This document shows, one piece after another, positions 16,867 through 27,145 of a DNA stretch of 64,000 nucleotides (position 1 is its first letter; each line of letters begins with the position of its first letter). This stretch comes from Candidatus Nitrosopumilus sp. (lineage in GTDB: Archaea > Thermoproteota > Nitrososphaeria > Nitrososphaerales > Nitrosopumilaceae): NCBI GenBank assembly GCA_003702525.1, contig REGJ01000001.1:56093-120092 (forward strand), read 5' to 3'. A program made the translations under genes and the position numbers. The notes below the pieces were generated by a model, which saw nothing but the letters and a program-made list of their open reading frames with translations, did no database searches and was not told the origin of the DNA.

Positions 16867-17195
16867 AGTTCAAAAAAAATTCAGAGTCATTAAAAGAAAA
16901 TTCAGAATTAAGAATTCTTGCTGAATACAACAGGAGGTTTAAACAGTTGAAAATTACTCAGAAAAAAGTTAACAAATTACGAGGTATGGAAATGGATAAA
17001 GAAGCAAAAAAGTTTCAAGACTTGGTAAAATTGTTACTTGGAGAAATTGAGGCATACTTTAGAACATATCGCAAAGTATTGACAAAATACGGAGTCTTAC
17101 CAGAATATCCTTTAGAAATTAATGACATTACAAAGGAAGAAAGAGATACTGCAAATGCATGGCAAAAGGCTCATCGGAAAAAATACGGAATTTAG
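16863..17195 (+). CDS. Hypothetical protein
   Basis: ORF track; ATGA overlap with preceding ORF. Confidence 0.6.
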   Translation: MKFKKNSESLKENSELRILAEYNRRFKQLKITQKKVNKLRGMEMDKEAKKFQDLVKLLLGEIEAYFRTYRKVLTKYGVLPEYPLEINDITKEERDTANAWQKAHRKKYGI

Positions 17196-17217
17196 AAAAA
17201 AAGAAAAAATTTAGGAG

Positions 17218-17406
17218 TTATTGTAATGAATAATGAACATCGCAAAACAGAACAGTTCCGTTTGGCAAAGTTTTTGCAGTAATAGAATGGCCATCTTCTA
17301 ATCCTTTACCGCATACATAGCACTCGACTTTACTTACCGAAGTTTGAATTTCTTGTTTTTTGAGAATCTGTATATCCTGCATGATTGCTCGATTTACCCC
17401 CTGCAT
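17218..17406 (-). CDS. 62-aa zinc protein (CYVCGKG...CDVHY), start moved to ATG 17406
   Basis: TATA-like CTTTATAG ~30 nt upstream of ATG 17406 supports a shorter start than the track (17451). Confidence 0.6.
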   Translation of the reverse strand: MQGVNRAIMQDIQILKKQEIQTSVSKVECYVCGKGLEDGHSITAKTLPNGTVLFCDVHYSLQ

Positions 17407-17440
17407 GGTAACTATACTACGATCAACTATCCTATAAAGG

Positions 17441-17457
17441 TACCGTACCATACGGTA
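17441..17457. promoter_or_regulatory. Palindrome TACCGTA-CCA-TACGGTA
   Basis: Perfect 7-bp arms overlapping GGTACCGTACC; directly upstream of the proposed TATA box of 17218-17406. Confidence 0.5.
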
Positions 17458-17557
17458 ATCACCATGAGCCTAGAAGATGAGTCAATTTAGACAAGAATTG
17501 TGCCAAAAGAACCTACTTTACAATTTAAATAATAAACCACTAGAATTTTGTCTATGG

Positions 17558-18907
17558 GTGGACACCTTTGGAAAGACTCAAGCAAAAGTAATACCCCTAG
17601 ATTTATCTGAAAACCAATTTCAAATTTACAACAAGATTTCAAGAAACTATTCACACTCATTTCTCTTTGAATCACTTACAGGTCCTGAAGTTCTATCTGA
17701 AACATCTGTAATGGGATTTGATCCTAAAATTATTCTCAAAGGATATTCAGACAAAGTTGAGATAATTCAAGATGGACAAACAAAAACCATACAAACTGAC
17801 AATCCATTTTTAGAACTAAAAAAACTACTTGGAAAATCAGATGACCAAAGTTACAGATATCTTGGTGGAGCAGTAGGAGTAGTGAATTACGATGCAATTA
17901 GAATGGTAGAAGACATTCCAGATAGTCATGACTCACCACAGCCACTAATGGAGTTTGGGATTTATGACGATGGATTGCTTTACGATAATTTGCAGAAAAA
18001 ACTGTTTTATTTTTACCATGATGAAAACAGATTTGATAAATTAATTATGAGTGATGATGAATTTGGGGAATTTCATTCAAGTGAAGTTACACCAAATATG
18101 GATGAAACAAAATTCTCTAAAATTGTAAACAAAGCAAAAGAGTACATCCATGACGGAGATATTTTCCAAGTTGTTTTATCACGTAAATTTGCATTTGATA
18201 CAGATGGAGACAATCTTACACTATACAAAACATTACGAAAACTAAATCCATCACCATACATGTATCATCTAAAACAAGATAACAAAACGATAATTGGCGC
18301 ATCACCAGAAATGCTAGTAAGAATTACAGATGACAAAGTAGAGACATTTCCAATTGCAGGAACTAGGAAAATTACAGATGATGAAGAGAAAAACAAGCAA
18401 TTAGCTGATGAATTAATTCATGATGAAAAAGAATTGGCAGAGCATACGATGCTTGTAGATTTGGGAAGAAATGATATCGGTCGAGTCTGCAAATACGGAA
18501 CTGTCCATCCAGAATCACTAATGGAGATAAAGAGATTCAGTCATGTCCAGCACATTGTCAGTCATGTTGTAGGTAATTTGGCACCTGAAAACGACATGTT
18601 TGATGCGTTTCAGGCAGTATTTCCAGCAGGAACTGTATCTGGAGCACCCAAAGTCAGAGCCATGGAAATTATTGATGAGTTAGAAACAGAGGCCAGAGGC
18701 CCATATGCAGGAGCAGTTGGATACTTCTCATACAATGGATGTTGTGATTTTGCCATTGCAATTAGAAGCATATTCATCGAGGATGGAAAGGGATTTGTCC
18801 AATCAGGGGCAGGAATTGTTTCAGACTCTATCCCAGAAAACGAGTTCAAAGAAACAGAGCACAAAGCAGGGGCAATGCTGCAAGCACTAAAGGAGGCATC
18901 ATCATGA
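17558..18907 (+). CDS. trpE: Anthranilate synthase component I (GTG start; track start 17477)
   Basis: DGDIFQVVLSRKF, PAGTVSGAPKVRAMEIIDELE; TTTAAAT at 17524-17530 fits a leaderless GTG 17558. Confidence 0.85.
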   Translation: MDTFGKTQAKVIPLDLSENQFQIYNKISRNYSHSFLFESLTGPEVLSETSVMGFDPKIILKGYSDKVEIIQDGQTKTIQTDNPFLELKKLLGKSDDQSYRYLGGAVGVVNYDAIRMVEDIPDSHDSPQPLMEFGIYDDGLLYDNLQKKLFYFYHDENRFDKLIMSDDEFGEFHSSEVTPNMDETKFSKIVNKAKEYIHDGDIFQVVLSRKFAFDTDGDNLTLYKTLRKLNPSPYMYHLKQDNKTIIGASPEMLVRITDDKVETFPIAGTRKITDDEEKNKQLADELIHDEKELAEHTMLVDLGRNDIGRVCKYGTVHPESLMEIKRFSHVQHIVSHVVGNLAPENDMFDAFQAVFPAGTVSGAPKVRAMEIIDELETEARGPYAGAVGYFSYNGCCDFAIAIRSIFIEDGKGFVQSGAGIVSDSIPENEFKETEHKAGAMLQALKEASS

Positions 18908-19500
18908 AATTTTTGATCATAGACAATTACGATTCATTTGTCTACAACATTGCACAGTATCTAGGGGAGTTGGGAGTAGATTGTGATGTAATTAGAAATG
19001 ACACGATAACCCTACATGAAATTAAAGAAAAAAACTATGACGCAATAATTATTTCTCCAGGTCCAGGAACACCTGAAGACAAAAAATACTTTGGAGTATG
19101 TAGTGATGTAATCAAAGACATTGGTTCAAGCACTCCAATACTAGGTGTCTGTCTAGGACATCAAGGAATTATTGATGCGTTTGGAGGTAAAGTGACTAAT
19201 GCAGGATGTGTAAGACATGGAAAAACAAGTCCTGTTGAACATATAGATTCAAAATTATTCAAAGGCGTCAAAAATCCATTTAGAGCAACACGTTATCATA
19301 GTCTAGTTGGAGACAAAACTATCATTCCAGATGTGCTAAAAGTTACAGCAACTGCATCGGATGATGGAGAAATCATGGCAATAGAGCACAAAGACTATCT
19401 TATTCAAGGAGTTCAATTCCATCCTGAATCAATCATGACAGAAGATGGTAAAAAGATACTAGCAAACTTTATCGACCAAGTAAAGGAGAAACAAAAATGA
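18904..19500 (+). CDS. trpG: Anthranilate synthase component II
   Basis: GVCLGHQGI, IQGVQFHPES. Confidence 0.93.
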   Translation: MKFLIIDNYDSFVYNIAQYLGELGVDCDVIRNDTITLHEIKEKNYDAIIISPGPGTPEDKKYFGVCSDVIKDIGSSTPILGVCLGHQGIIDAFGGKVTNAGCVRHGKTSPVEHIDSKLFKGVKNPFRATRYHSLVGDKTIIPDVLKVTATASDDGEIMAIEHKDYLIQGVQFHPESIMTEDGKKILANFIDQVKEKQK

Positions 19501-20543
19501 TTTCAGAATTAATTTCAAAACTACAAGAGAAAACAGACCTCACATATGATGAAATGAATCAAGTGATGACAGATGTTCTTTCAGGAAAGACTACTGACAC
19601 AGAGAATGCAGATTTTCTATCAAACCTAGCAGACAAGGGTGAAACAGATGATGAATTACTTGGAATGCTTGACAAAATGCAAGAATTTTCCTTAAAAATT
19701 GAGCCTAAAAACACAGGAACCATAATTGACATGTGTGGGACTGGAGGAGACAAGCTTCAGACATTCAACATTTCAACTACAGCATCATTTGTGGTAGCAG
19801 CTGCAGGAGGCATAGTAGCAAAGCATGGAAACCGCTCTAGTTCAGGAATTTCAGGAAGCGCAGATATCTTTGAGCACATTGGATACGATTTGAATTTAGA
19901 GCCATCAAAAATTGCAGAAGTTTTAGAAAAACACAACATCTGCTTTATGTTTGCACAAAAATTCCATCCAGCAATGAAACATGTGTCTGCAGCAAGAAAA
20001 CAATTAGGAAAACGAACCGCCTTTAATCTACTAGGTCCGTTATCTAATCCAGCCAGAGTAAAAAATCAACTAGTAGGAGTCTTTTCAACAGAATATCTGG
20101 ACAGATTACCATTAATCCTCAAGAGAAAAGGTGCTGAAAACATCATGACAGTTCGCTCAGATGACGGTATGGATGAATTCTCCACTAGTTCAACTAACAG
20201 AGTATGCATTTTAAGAGATGATAAAGTTTTGATGAATGCAATTGATCCAGAAGTTGTTGGATTACACAAATCATCATTAAATGATATCCAAATACAAACC
20301 AAAGACGACGCAATAAAGTCATTTGTAGGGGTTTTGAATAACACGGCAAACCAAGCAATGATTGAAACCACTGCACTTAATGCCGCAGGGGGATTAATTG
20401 TTGCAAACATCTCAAACAATTTTGAAGAAGCAGTAGAACTAGCATTAAACACAATTAAAGATGGTAAAGCATTCTCATTATTAGAGAAATTTGTACAAGA
20501 TACAGGAGACATTTCAAAACTAAAGGAGATTACTGATGGCTGA
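19497..20543 (+). CDS. trpD: Anthranilate phosphoribosyltransferase
   Basis: CGTGGDKLQTFNISTT, KHGNRSSS. Confidence 0.93.
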   Translation: MISELISKLQEKTDLTYDEMNQVMTDVLSGKTTDTENADFLSNLADKGETDDELLGMLDKMQEFSLKIEPKNTGTIIDMCGTGGDKLQTFNISTTASFVVAAAGGIVAKHGNRSSSGISGSADIFEHIGYDLNLEPSKIAEVLEKHNICFMFAQKFHPAMKHVSAARKQLGKRTAFNLLGPLSNPARVKNQLVGVFSTEYLDRLPLILKRKGAENIMTVRSDDGMDEFSTSSTNRVCILRDDKVLMNAIDPEVVGLHKSSLNDIQIQTKDDAIKSFVGVLNNTANQAMIETTALNAAGGLIVANISNNFEEAVELALNTIKDGKAFSLLEKFVQDTGDISKLKEITDG

Positions 20544-21312
20544 AAATATTCTAAGAAAACTGGTAAACAACTCACAAATGGCAATTGATGACGGAGTGTA
20601 TGAAGTAGACGCAAACTTGGAAAAGTCAAACAAAGACTTTATCCAAGTTATCAAGACTAGCGTACATGCACCACTTCTCACAGAAGTAAAATTTTCATCC
20701 CCATCATTAGGCAAAATACGCACAATTACAGACCCAGTAAGCATAGCATCTCAAATGATAGCAGGGGGCTCAAAAGCACTATCTGTTCTTACACAACCAC
20801 ATCTATTCAATGGGTCTCCAGAGTATTTCATGAAGGTAAGACAAGCAGTAGATGTTCCAATGCTAATGAAAGATATTATGATTGAAAAAGTTCAGATTGA
20901 TGCAGCAAAAAAGATTGGAGCAGACTTTATGCTAGTAATTCAATCATTGTTTGATCAAAATTATCTCAAAGAGATTGACGAGTTTATTGCATATGGACAC
21001 AAGCAAGGACTACAGATTCTCCTAGAAGTACATACAAAACAAGAATTTGAAAATGCATTAAAAACAGAAGCAGATTTGATTGGGATTAACAACAGAAATC
21101 TAGACACATTAGAAATTGATTTAAAAACAACTGAGACAATATTATCAGGAATTGACAAATCAAGACCCATATTATCAGAAAGTGGAATAGACACTCCGGA
21201 AGACATCCAATATCTAAAAAAGTGCGGAGCAGATGCATTTTTGATAGGATCAAGTATAATGAAAAGTGACAACATTGAAGAACAAGTAAGGAAATTGGTG
21301 AATGCATATTGA
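20536..21312 (+). CDS. trpC: Indole-3-glycerol phosphate synthase
   Basis: [23 protein letters not shown]. Confidence 0.92.
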   Translation: MAENILRKLVNNSQMAIDDGVYEVDANLEKSNKDFIQVIKTSVHAPLLTEVKFSSPSLGKIRTITDPVSIASQMIAGGSKALSVLTQPHLFNGSPEYFMKVRQAVDVPMLMKDIMIEKVQIDAAKKIGADFMLVIQSLFDQNYLKEIDEFIAYGHKQGLQILLEVHTKQEFENALKTEADLIGINNRNLDTLEIDLKTTETILSGIDKSRPILSESGIDTPEDIQYLKKCGADAFLIGSSIMKSDNIEEQVRKLVNAY

Positions 21313-22496
21313 AATATCCTAAAAACGGCAGATTTGGGGAGTTTGGTGGAAAATACATTCCAGAAACACTAGTTCCAGCAATAGAAGAATTGGAAGAAAA
21401 CTATCTAAAATTCAAAAATGACAAAAATTTCAAAAAGGAACTAGATTACTATCTCAAAGTTTTCGCAGGACGTCCAACTCCATTATACTATGCAAAAAAT
21501 CTATCAGAGAAACTTGGTGGTGCCAAAATTTATCTCAAAAGAGAAGACCTGTTACATGGAGGAGCTCATAAAATTAACAATACACTAGGGCAAGCACTTC
21601 TTGCAAAAAAGATGAAGAAAAAAAGAATCATTGCTGAAACTGGAGCAGGTCAGCACGGAGTTGCCACTGCTATGGCATGCGCAGCATTAGGAATGAAAGC
21701 CGAAGTATACATGGGCTACAAAGACACCATCAGACAAAAGCTAAACGTATTTCGAATGAATTTGTTGGGCTCCAAAGTTCACCCAGTAAAATCAGGTTCT
21801 AAAACACTCAAAGATGCAATCAATGAGGCAATCAGAGATTGGATTACAAATGTAGAGACTACATACTATTTGCTAGGTTCTGCAGTGGGTCCTCATCCAT
21901 ACCCTGTAATGGTTAGAGACTTTCAAAGTGTAATTGGAAATGAAATAAAATCACAAATGAAAAAAATAAACAAAACTCCCGACAGTGTAATTGCTTGTGT
22001 AGGTGGAGGTTCAAATGCAATCGGTACATTCTATCCACTAGTAGATACTAATGCAGAAATTATCGGGGTAGAAGCTGCAGGTCACGGATTAAAGTCAAAG
22101 AAACATTCAGCAACATTATCAGCTGGAAGTAAAGGAGTCCTTCATGGAATGATGACATATCTGCTTCAAGACAAAGAAGGACAAATTACTGAAACACATA
22201 GTATCTCAGCAGGGTTAGATTATCCAGGAGTAGGCCCAGAGCATTCTTACTTTAAAGACACTAAACGAGTGAAATACCATGCAGCAACTGATACAGAAGT
22301 AATAGATGCATTTCTAATGTTAACTAGAACAGAAGGAATCATTCCAGCTCTAGAATCAGCCCATGCAATTGCTGAAGCAATCAAAGTTGCAAGAAAGGGA
22401 AAGAAATCTGAATCAATTGTAGTAACACTTTCTGGAAGAGGAGATAAAGACGTCGAAGAAGTTCAAAATTATCTGAGTAAAAATGTCAAAGATTAA
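21309..22496 (+). CDS. trpB: Tryptophan synthase beta chain
   Basis: [29 protein letters not shown]. Confidence 0.95.
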   Translation: MKYPKNGRFGEFGGKYIPETLVPAIEELEENYLKFKNDKNFKKELDYYLKVFAGRPTPLYYAKNLSEKLGGAKIYLKREDLLHGGAHKINNTLGQALLAKKMKKKRIIAETGAGQHGVATAMACAALGMKAEVYMGYKDTIRQKLNVFRMNLLGSKVHPVKSGSKTLKDAINEAIRDWITNVETTYYLLGSAVGPHPYPVMVRDFQSVIGNEIKSQMKKINKTPDSVIACVGGGSNAIGTFYPLVDTNAEIIGVEAAGHGLKSKKHSATLSAGSKGVLHGMMTYLLQDKEGQITETHSISAGLDYPGVGPEHSYFKDTKRVKYHAATDTEVIDAFLMLTRTEGIIPALESAHAIAEAIKVARKGKKSESIVVTLSGRGDKDVEEVQNYLSKNVKD

Positions 22497-23289
22497 AGAG
22501 AAATTTGCAGATTTGCAGTCAAGAAAAGAAAAGGCCTTGATTTCATACATCATGGCAGGTTTTCCAAATGAAAAATCAACCCTATCAGTTGTCAAAGGAT
22601 TAGTAAAAGGCGGAGTAGACATTATTGAGTTAGGATTTCCATTCTCAGATCCTCTTGCAGATGGACCTGTTATCCAAAATGCAAGCACAATTTCCTTGGA
22701 AAAAGGCACAAAAATTGACAAATTCTTTGCACTAGTCAAAAAAATCAGAAAAGAGACAGATACTCCGCTAATCCTCATGACATACACCAACATCCTATAC
22801 CACAAAGGATATTCAAAATTCATTGCAGATGCAAAAAAAGCAGGAATTGACGGGTTTATTCTACCAGACATGTCAGTAGAAGAATCAAAAGATTATCTTC
22901 AAGCTGCAAAAAATAAAGTAGACACAATATTTCTGATATCACCTAACACCAGTAAAACCAGGATTCAAAAGATTGCAAAAGCATCTTCAGGATTCTTGTA
23001 TCTTGTTGCAGTTTATGGAACTACAGGTGTAAAGACAGGAATCAAAAATTACACAATTGATGCTATCAAAAATGTCAAAAAACAAACCAAAGGAAAAATT
23101 CCAGTTGGTGTAGGATTTGGTGTTTCAACACCTGACGATGTAAAAAAATATATCAAAGCAGGAGCAGATGGGGTAATTGTCGGTAGTGCTTTTTTGAAAT
23201 TAATTGAGAAAACTCCTCAAAACAAATTAGAATCAAAAATAGCATCATTTACAAAATCACTAAAAAAGCAAACGTTACAGAAAAAATAA
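22483..23289 (+). CDS. trpA: Tryptophan synthase alpha chain
   Basis: [32 protein letters not shown]. Confidence 0.95.
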   Translation: MSKIKEKFADLQSRKEKALISYIMAGFPNEKSTLSVVKGLVKGGVDIIELGFPFSDPLADGPVIQNASTISLEKGTKIDKFFALVKKIRKETDTPLILMTYTNILYHKGYSKFIADAKKAGIDGFILPDMSVEESKDYLQAAKNKVDTIFLISPNTSKTRIQKIAKASSGFLYLVAVYGTTGVKTGIKNYTIDAIKNVKKQTKGKIPVGVGFGVSTPDDVKKYIKAGADGVIVGSAFLKLIEKTPQNKLESKIASFTKSLKKQTLQKK

Positions 23290-23304
23290 GAACCGTCTGA
23301 GTAA

Positions 23305-23361
23305 GGTGGCCAAGTTTACAAACTGACATAGAGGGGAAACTCAATTGCAGTTATGACCACC
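23305..23361. ncRNA. Candidate structured 3' region after trpA
   Basis: Nested stems GGTGG/CCACC, AACTG/CAGTT, GAG/CTC. Confidence 0.3.
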
Positions 23362-23487
23362 CAACTAGATGTTCTCATAACGTTATGGTAAAAGGAAAAT
23401 AAAAAAACCATGTTATAAAAAATTAAAAATTGTTCAAAAATCAACAAATTTTTTTACAATTGTATAGTTTGAAAAATAGAGTTAATT

Positions 23488-23571
23488 TTAGTCAGACTCA
23501 TCTGGCTCGTTTGCCTTGTCTCTTACTTTTTTCATGATGCAGAATTTTGCAAGAGTTTTCTTAAATCCCAT
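23488..23571 (-). CDS. 27-aa microprotein MGFKKTLAKFCIMKKVRDKANEPDESD
   Basis: Read by hand. Confidence 0.35.
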   Translation of the reverse strand: MGFKKTLAKFCIMKKVRDKANEPDESD

Positions 23572-23678
23572 AAGCAAATTAGAAAATCGAGTAACTTAAG
23601 GATATTGATAGAATCTGATCAAAAGACGAATCAAAACTAGTCTAGCCATAAAATAGACATGATCTTAGCCTCAAATAC

Positions 23679-24362
23679 TCATGAAATTCGGTCTAATTTT
23701 CGATCAAGAAAACTAACCTGATTTATCAGGCCTTTTACAATATCATCAATTGTGTCAGTTTTGTTTTTTGGGAGATCATCAGTTGTATCTGCCCAGTCAA
23801 TCATTGCATCAAAAATGGCACGAACTTGTAAAGAATCATCATACAGTTCATCTATGCTGATTTGTTTTTTCTTTTCTTGATCTTTAGGATAAATGACAAG
23901 ATGACCATCCTTTGAAATTAAATATTGATGGCATGATAACGCATCTGCAAAATTAGCTAAAAACAAACCACGTATTGCATTTTTCAGTTTTGGATTGTAT
24001 TGCATTTTGTTACAAGTTTTTTTGAGAATTTGACTTAGAGGAGTGTTTTCATCAAACCCGCCTTTGAGTTTTGTAGGATCAATGATGACCTTGAGAAATT
24101 TTTCAAATATTTTGAGATGAGAATGGATAAATGACATCATTGAATAAACTGCAAAAAGTATTACATCCTCACGTCTTGTATCAAAATCATCTAACTTTCT
24201 AATTACTTCTGAGAAGGAACTGGAGAATCCCTTTTGAAATTCAATGAAATTCAAAAAGAATTTTTCGTCATGATATTCTGCATTAAAATGATACAACCCC
24301 TTTTTTTCAATGTCATTTAGGATAACTAGTGTAGCCTTGTAATTTAGATCAATATTTCCCAC
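23679..24362 (-). CDS. Hypothetical protein
   Basis: ORF track. Confidence 0.7.
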   Translation of the reverse strand: MGNIDLNYKATLVILNDIEKKGLYHFNAEYHDEKFFLNFIEFQKGFSSSFSEVIRKLDDFDTRREDVILFAVYSMMSFIHSHLKIFEKFLKVIIDPTKLKGGFDENTPLSQILKKTCNKMQYNPKLKNAIRGLFLANFADALSCHQYLISKDGHLVIYPKDQEKKKQISIDELYDDSLQVRAIFDAMIDWADTTDDLPKNKTDTIDDIVKGLINQVSFLDRKLDRIS

Positions 24363-24398
24363 AAGGTGACTGAATTTTTTATGAACTTAAGTCTTAAT

Positions 24399-24563
24399 TT
24401 ACATTAAACGTTCATTTTGTAATTTCTTTTTATTTCGATAAACGATCAGATGGTAATTGATAATTTGTTTTAGTTTCTCTTCAACTGTTAATTGGTCTGC
24501 AGTTGCAATGCTCAGAAATCCAAGATAATCATTGTCGTTTAGTTTAAGGCGAATCTCTCTCAA
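24399..24563 (-). CDS. 54-aa hypothetical protein (LREIRLKLNDNDYLGFLSIATADQLTVEEKLKQ...)
   Basis: Read by hand, TTG start. Confidence 0.4.
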   Translation of the reverse strand: MREIRLKLNDNDYLGFLSIATADQLTVEEKLKQIINYHLIVYRNKKKLQNERLM

Positions 24564-24617
24564 CCATACATGTTGGCATAGTCGAGCCTAAAAGAGAAGG
24601 TTATTGTAAAAATAAGA

Positions 24618-25517
24618 TCATCTGAGAGTAATCAAACTGGTCTTTTTTGAAAAGATTATGATAGAGATTATAGAAATTGTAAGAATCAACAAGGCAATTC
24701 CTCCAAATTCAGGAATGACACTTGAGCCCATAATCTTGACTTCTCTTACAGAATTATCAATTGGGATAACTAGTTGAGTTGCAGTATTACCACTAATTGT
24801 AGAATCTGATTCAAAATCAACCATATTTCCATCAAGCCACACATTTGTCGGATTGTCAATTAACTCCTTTGGCAGAGTTATGGTAAGATGTTCATTGTTA
24901 CTTTCTCCGGTCAGAGTAAATGTCAAAGTCTTTTCATCAGGATTTACATGAACAGCATTAGATAGGTGTGCATCTAGGAAATATTTCACTTCAAATCCTA
25001 CTCCATCATCAGAATAGCCAGATGCAATTCCATCAATTGATTTTACGCTACCAGGATCCAATACTACATGAACTACACCGTTCATCCAAGGATGCAGTGT
25101 ACAATAATAGTAAAAATCACCAAGGTCATCAAATTGATGAGTGTAAGATTTTCCAGCAGTAAAGAATCCACTATCAAACAATCCATCTTCATCATCAGGT
25201 CCAGGGTATCTCTCACCTGTAGGACTGACGGAAGTGATTGTATGAAATGCAGTGTCTGCATTAGACCAAGTTATAGTGTCACCGGGGTGTACAGTAATGA
25301 TACCAGTGGTGTCACCAGTGTCCTTTTGGGACCAAAAGTAAGGAAAGTTCTCATCAGATGCACCGGACGGAATTTTGATTTCATAACTTTCAGCAAAAGC
25401 AAAACCCGTACCTACCATTAACATAGCAATCAATGGCAAGGCACTAAGTGCATACTTCATAATTATACAATCTACTGAGTAGTATTTCAACCAAGCCATG
25501 ATCGACAAAACATACAA
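24618..25517 (-). CDS. Secreted plastocyanin-like cupredoxin with PEFG C-terminal anchor
   Basis: AFHTI, CTLHPWM type-1 Cu ligands; VIPEFGGIALLIL...FSKK tail; start probably the internal MKYALSALPLIAML. Confidence 0.85.
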   Translation of the reverse strand: MYVLSIMAWLKYYSVDCIIMKYALSALPLIAMLMVGTGFAFAESYEIKIPSGASDENFPYFWSQKDTGDTTGIITVHPGDTITWSNADTAFHTITSVSPTGERYPGPDDEDGLFDSGFFTAGKSYTHQFDDLGDFYYYCTLHPWMNGVVHVVLDPGSVKSIDGIASGYSDDGVGFEVKYFLDAHLSNAVHVNPDEKTLTFTLTGESNNEHLTITLPKELIDNPTNVWLDGNMVDFESDSTISGNTATQLVIPIDNSVREVKIMGSSVIPEFGGIALLILTISIISIIIFSKKTSLITLR

Positions 25518-25541
25518 AAACCAGATACTCGTTTCATTAAT

Positions 25542-27143
25542 GTGCAGACGAAGTTTATTTTTGTCACAGGTGGTGTGATGTCTGGCCTTGGAAAAGGCGT
25601 AACAACTTCCTCGATTGCAAAATTATTACAATTAGCAGATCAAAAAGTCTCTTGCATCAAGATAGACCCCTATCTGAACTATGATGCAGGAACCATGAAC
25701 CCAGTAGCCCATGGAGAGGTGTTTGTCACTGATGATGGCGGAGAATGTGACATGGATATTGGAAACTATGAAAGATTCCTAAACCAAGACATTCCAAAAA
25801 GTCACAACATTACAACTGCTCAAGTATATTCTTCAGTAATAGAGGCAGAAAGAAAAGGAGAATATCTAGGAGCATGTGTTCAGATTATCCCTCATGTTAC
25901 TGATGAAATCAAAAGTAGAATTAGAAAGATAGCTGAAGATGAAAAACTTGATTTTCTAATTGTAGAATGTGGTGGAACAGTTGGAGATATTGAATCACTT
26001 CCATTCTTAGAAGCATTAAGACAGATGAGAGTAGAAGAGGGACCTCAAGGAGTAATTTTTGTTCATGTAACACTTGCACCATCACTGGATGTAGTTGGAG
26101 AACAGAAAACAAAACCAACACAACACAGTGCACAAGAATTAAGAAGAATCGGTATTCAGCCAGACTTTTTGGCAGTTAGATGTACTTTACCATTAGAAGA
26201 AAAGACAAAGAAAAAGATTGCAATGTTTACAAACGTAACTGCAAAGGATGTTTTGTCATGTCATGATGCAAAATCAATCTTTGAAGTTCCACAAATGTTG
26301 TATGACCAAGGAATCATGGATGCAATATTTACTAAATTTGGAATAGTTGGAATGGTTAATGCATCAGCAAATTGGGACAAGTGGAATACAATTGCACAAA
26401 ACATGGTGAATCATGAAGACCAAAAGGTAAAGATTGCCATGGTTGGAAAATACGTTACACTAGCAGATAGTTATGTGAGCGTAAATCACGCACTAAAACA
26501 TGCTGGAGCTCAAATTGGAAAGTCAGTTGATATTGATTGGATTGATTCAGAGTCAATTAGAGATTATTCAGTACTATCAAATTATAACGGAGTACTAGTT
26601 CCAGGAGGATTTGGTACTAGAGGTTCAGAAGGAATTATTCAAACTGCAAACTATGCACGAGAAAACAACATCCCATATCTTGGAATATGTTTTGGATTCC
26701 AACTAGCTGCAATTGCGTTTGGAAGAAATGTTTTACAATTAGAAGATGCAAACTCTACAGAAATCAAACCAGATACAAAGAACCCAATTGTAGATTTACT
26801 TCCAGAACAAAAAGATGTTTCAGACATGGGGGGATCATTGCGATTAGGAGCAAATGATGTACTAATCAAAGAAAACACAAACGCTCAGAAGATCTACGGT
26901 ACCACAACAATTAGCAAACGACACAGACACAGATATGAAATCAACAAAGAGTACATTCCAAAATTTGAAGAGAATGGATTGATATTTTCAGCTGACAGCG
27001 ATGATGGTAAAAGAATGGAGATGCTCGAAATTCCTAGTCACAAATTCTATCTAGGAGTTCAATTCCACCCAGAGTTTAACAGTAGACCAGGATTTCCTGA
27101 AGAAGCATTTGCAGCTTTTATCAAAGCAGCATCTGAAAAATAG
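25542..27143 (+). CDS. pyrG: CTP synthase
   Basis: FVTGGVMSGLGKG, GICFGFQ, GVQFHPEF. Confidence 0.95.
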   Translation: MQTKFIFVTGGVMSGLGKGVTTSSIAKLLQLADQKVSCIKIDPYLNYDAGTMNPVAHGEVFVTDDGGECDMDIGNYERFLNQDIPKSHNITTAQVYSSVIEAERKGEYLGACVQIIPHVTDEIKSRIRKIAEDEKLDFLIVECGGTVGDIESLPFLEALRQMRVEEGPQGVIFVHVTLAPSLDVVGEQKTKPTQHSAQELRRIGIQPDFLAVRCTLPLEEKTKKKIAMFTNVTAKDVLSCHDAKSIFEVPQMLYDQGIMDAIFTKFGIVGMVNASANWDKWNTIAQNMVNHEDQKVKIAMVGKYVTLADSYVSVNHALKHAGAQIGKSVDIDWIDSESIRDYSVLSNYNGVLVPGGFGTRGSEGIIQTANYARENNIPYLGICFGFQLAAIAFGRNVLQLEDANSTEIKPDTKNPIVDLLPEQKDVSDMGGSLRLGANDVLIKENTNAQKIYGTTTISKRHRHRYEINKEYIPKFEENGLIFSADSDDGKRMEMLEIPSHKFYLGVQFHPEFNSRPGFPEEAFAAFIKAASEK

Positions 27144-27145
27144 AT

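Noticed and set aside
19559-21358. Minus ORFs inside the trp genes
   Set aside because: Antisense shadows of strongly recognised trpD, trpC and trpB.
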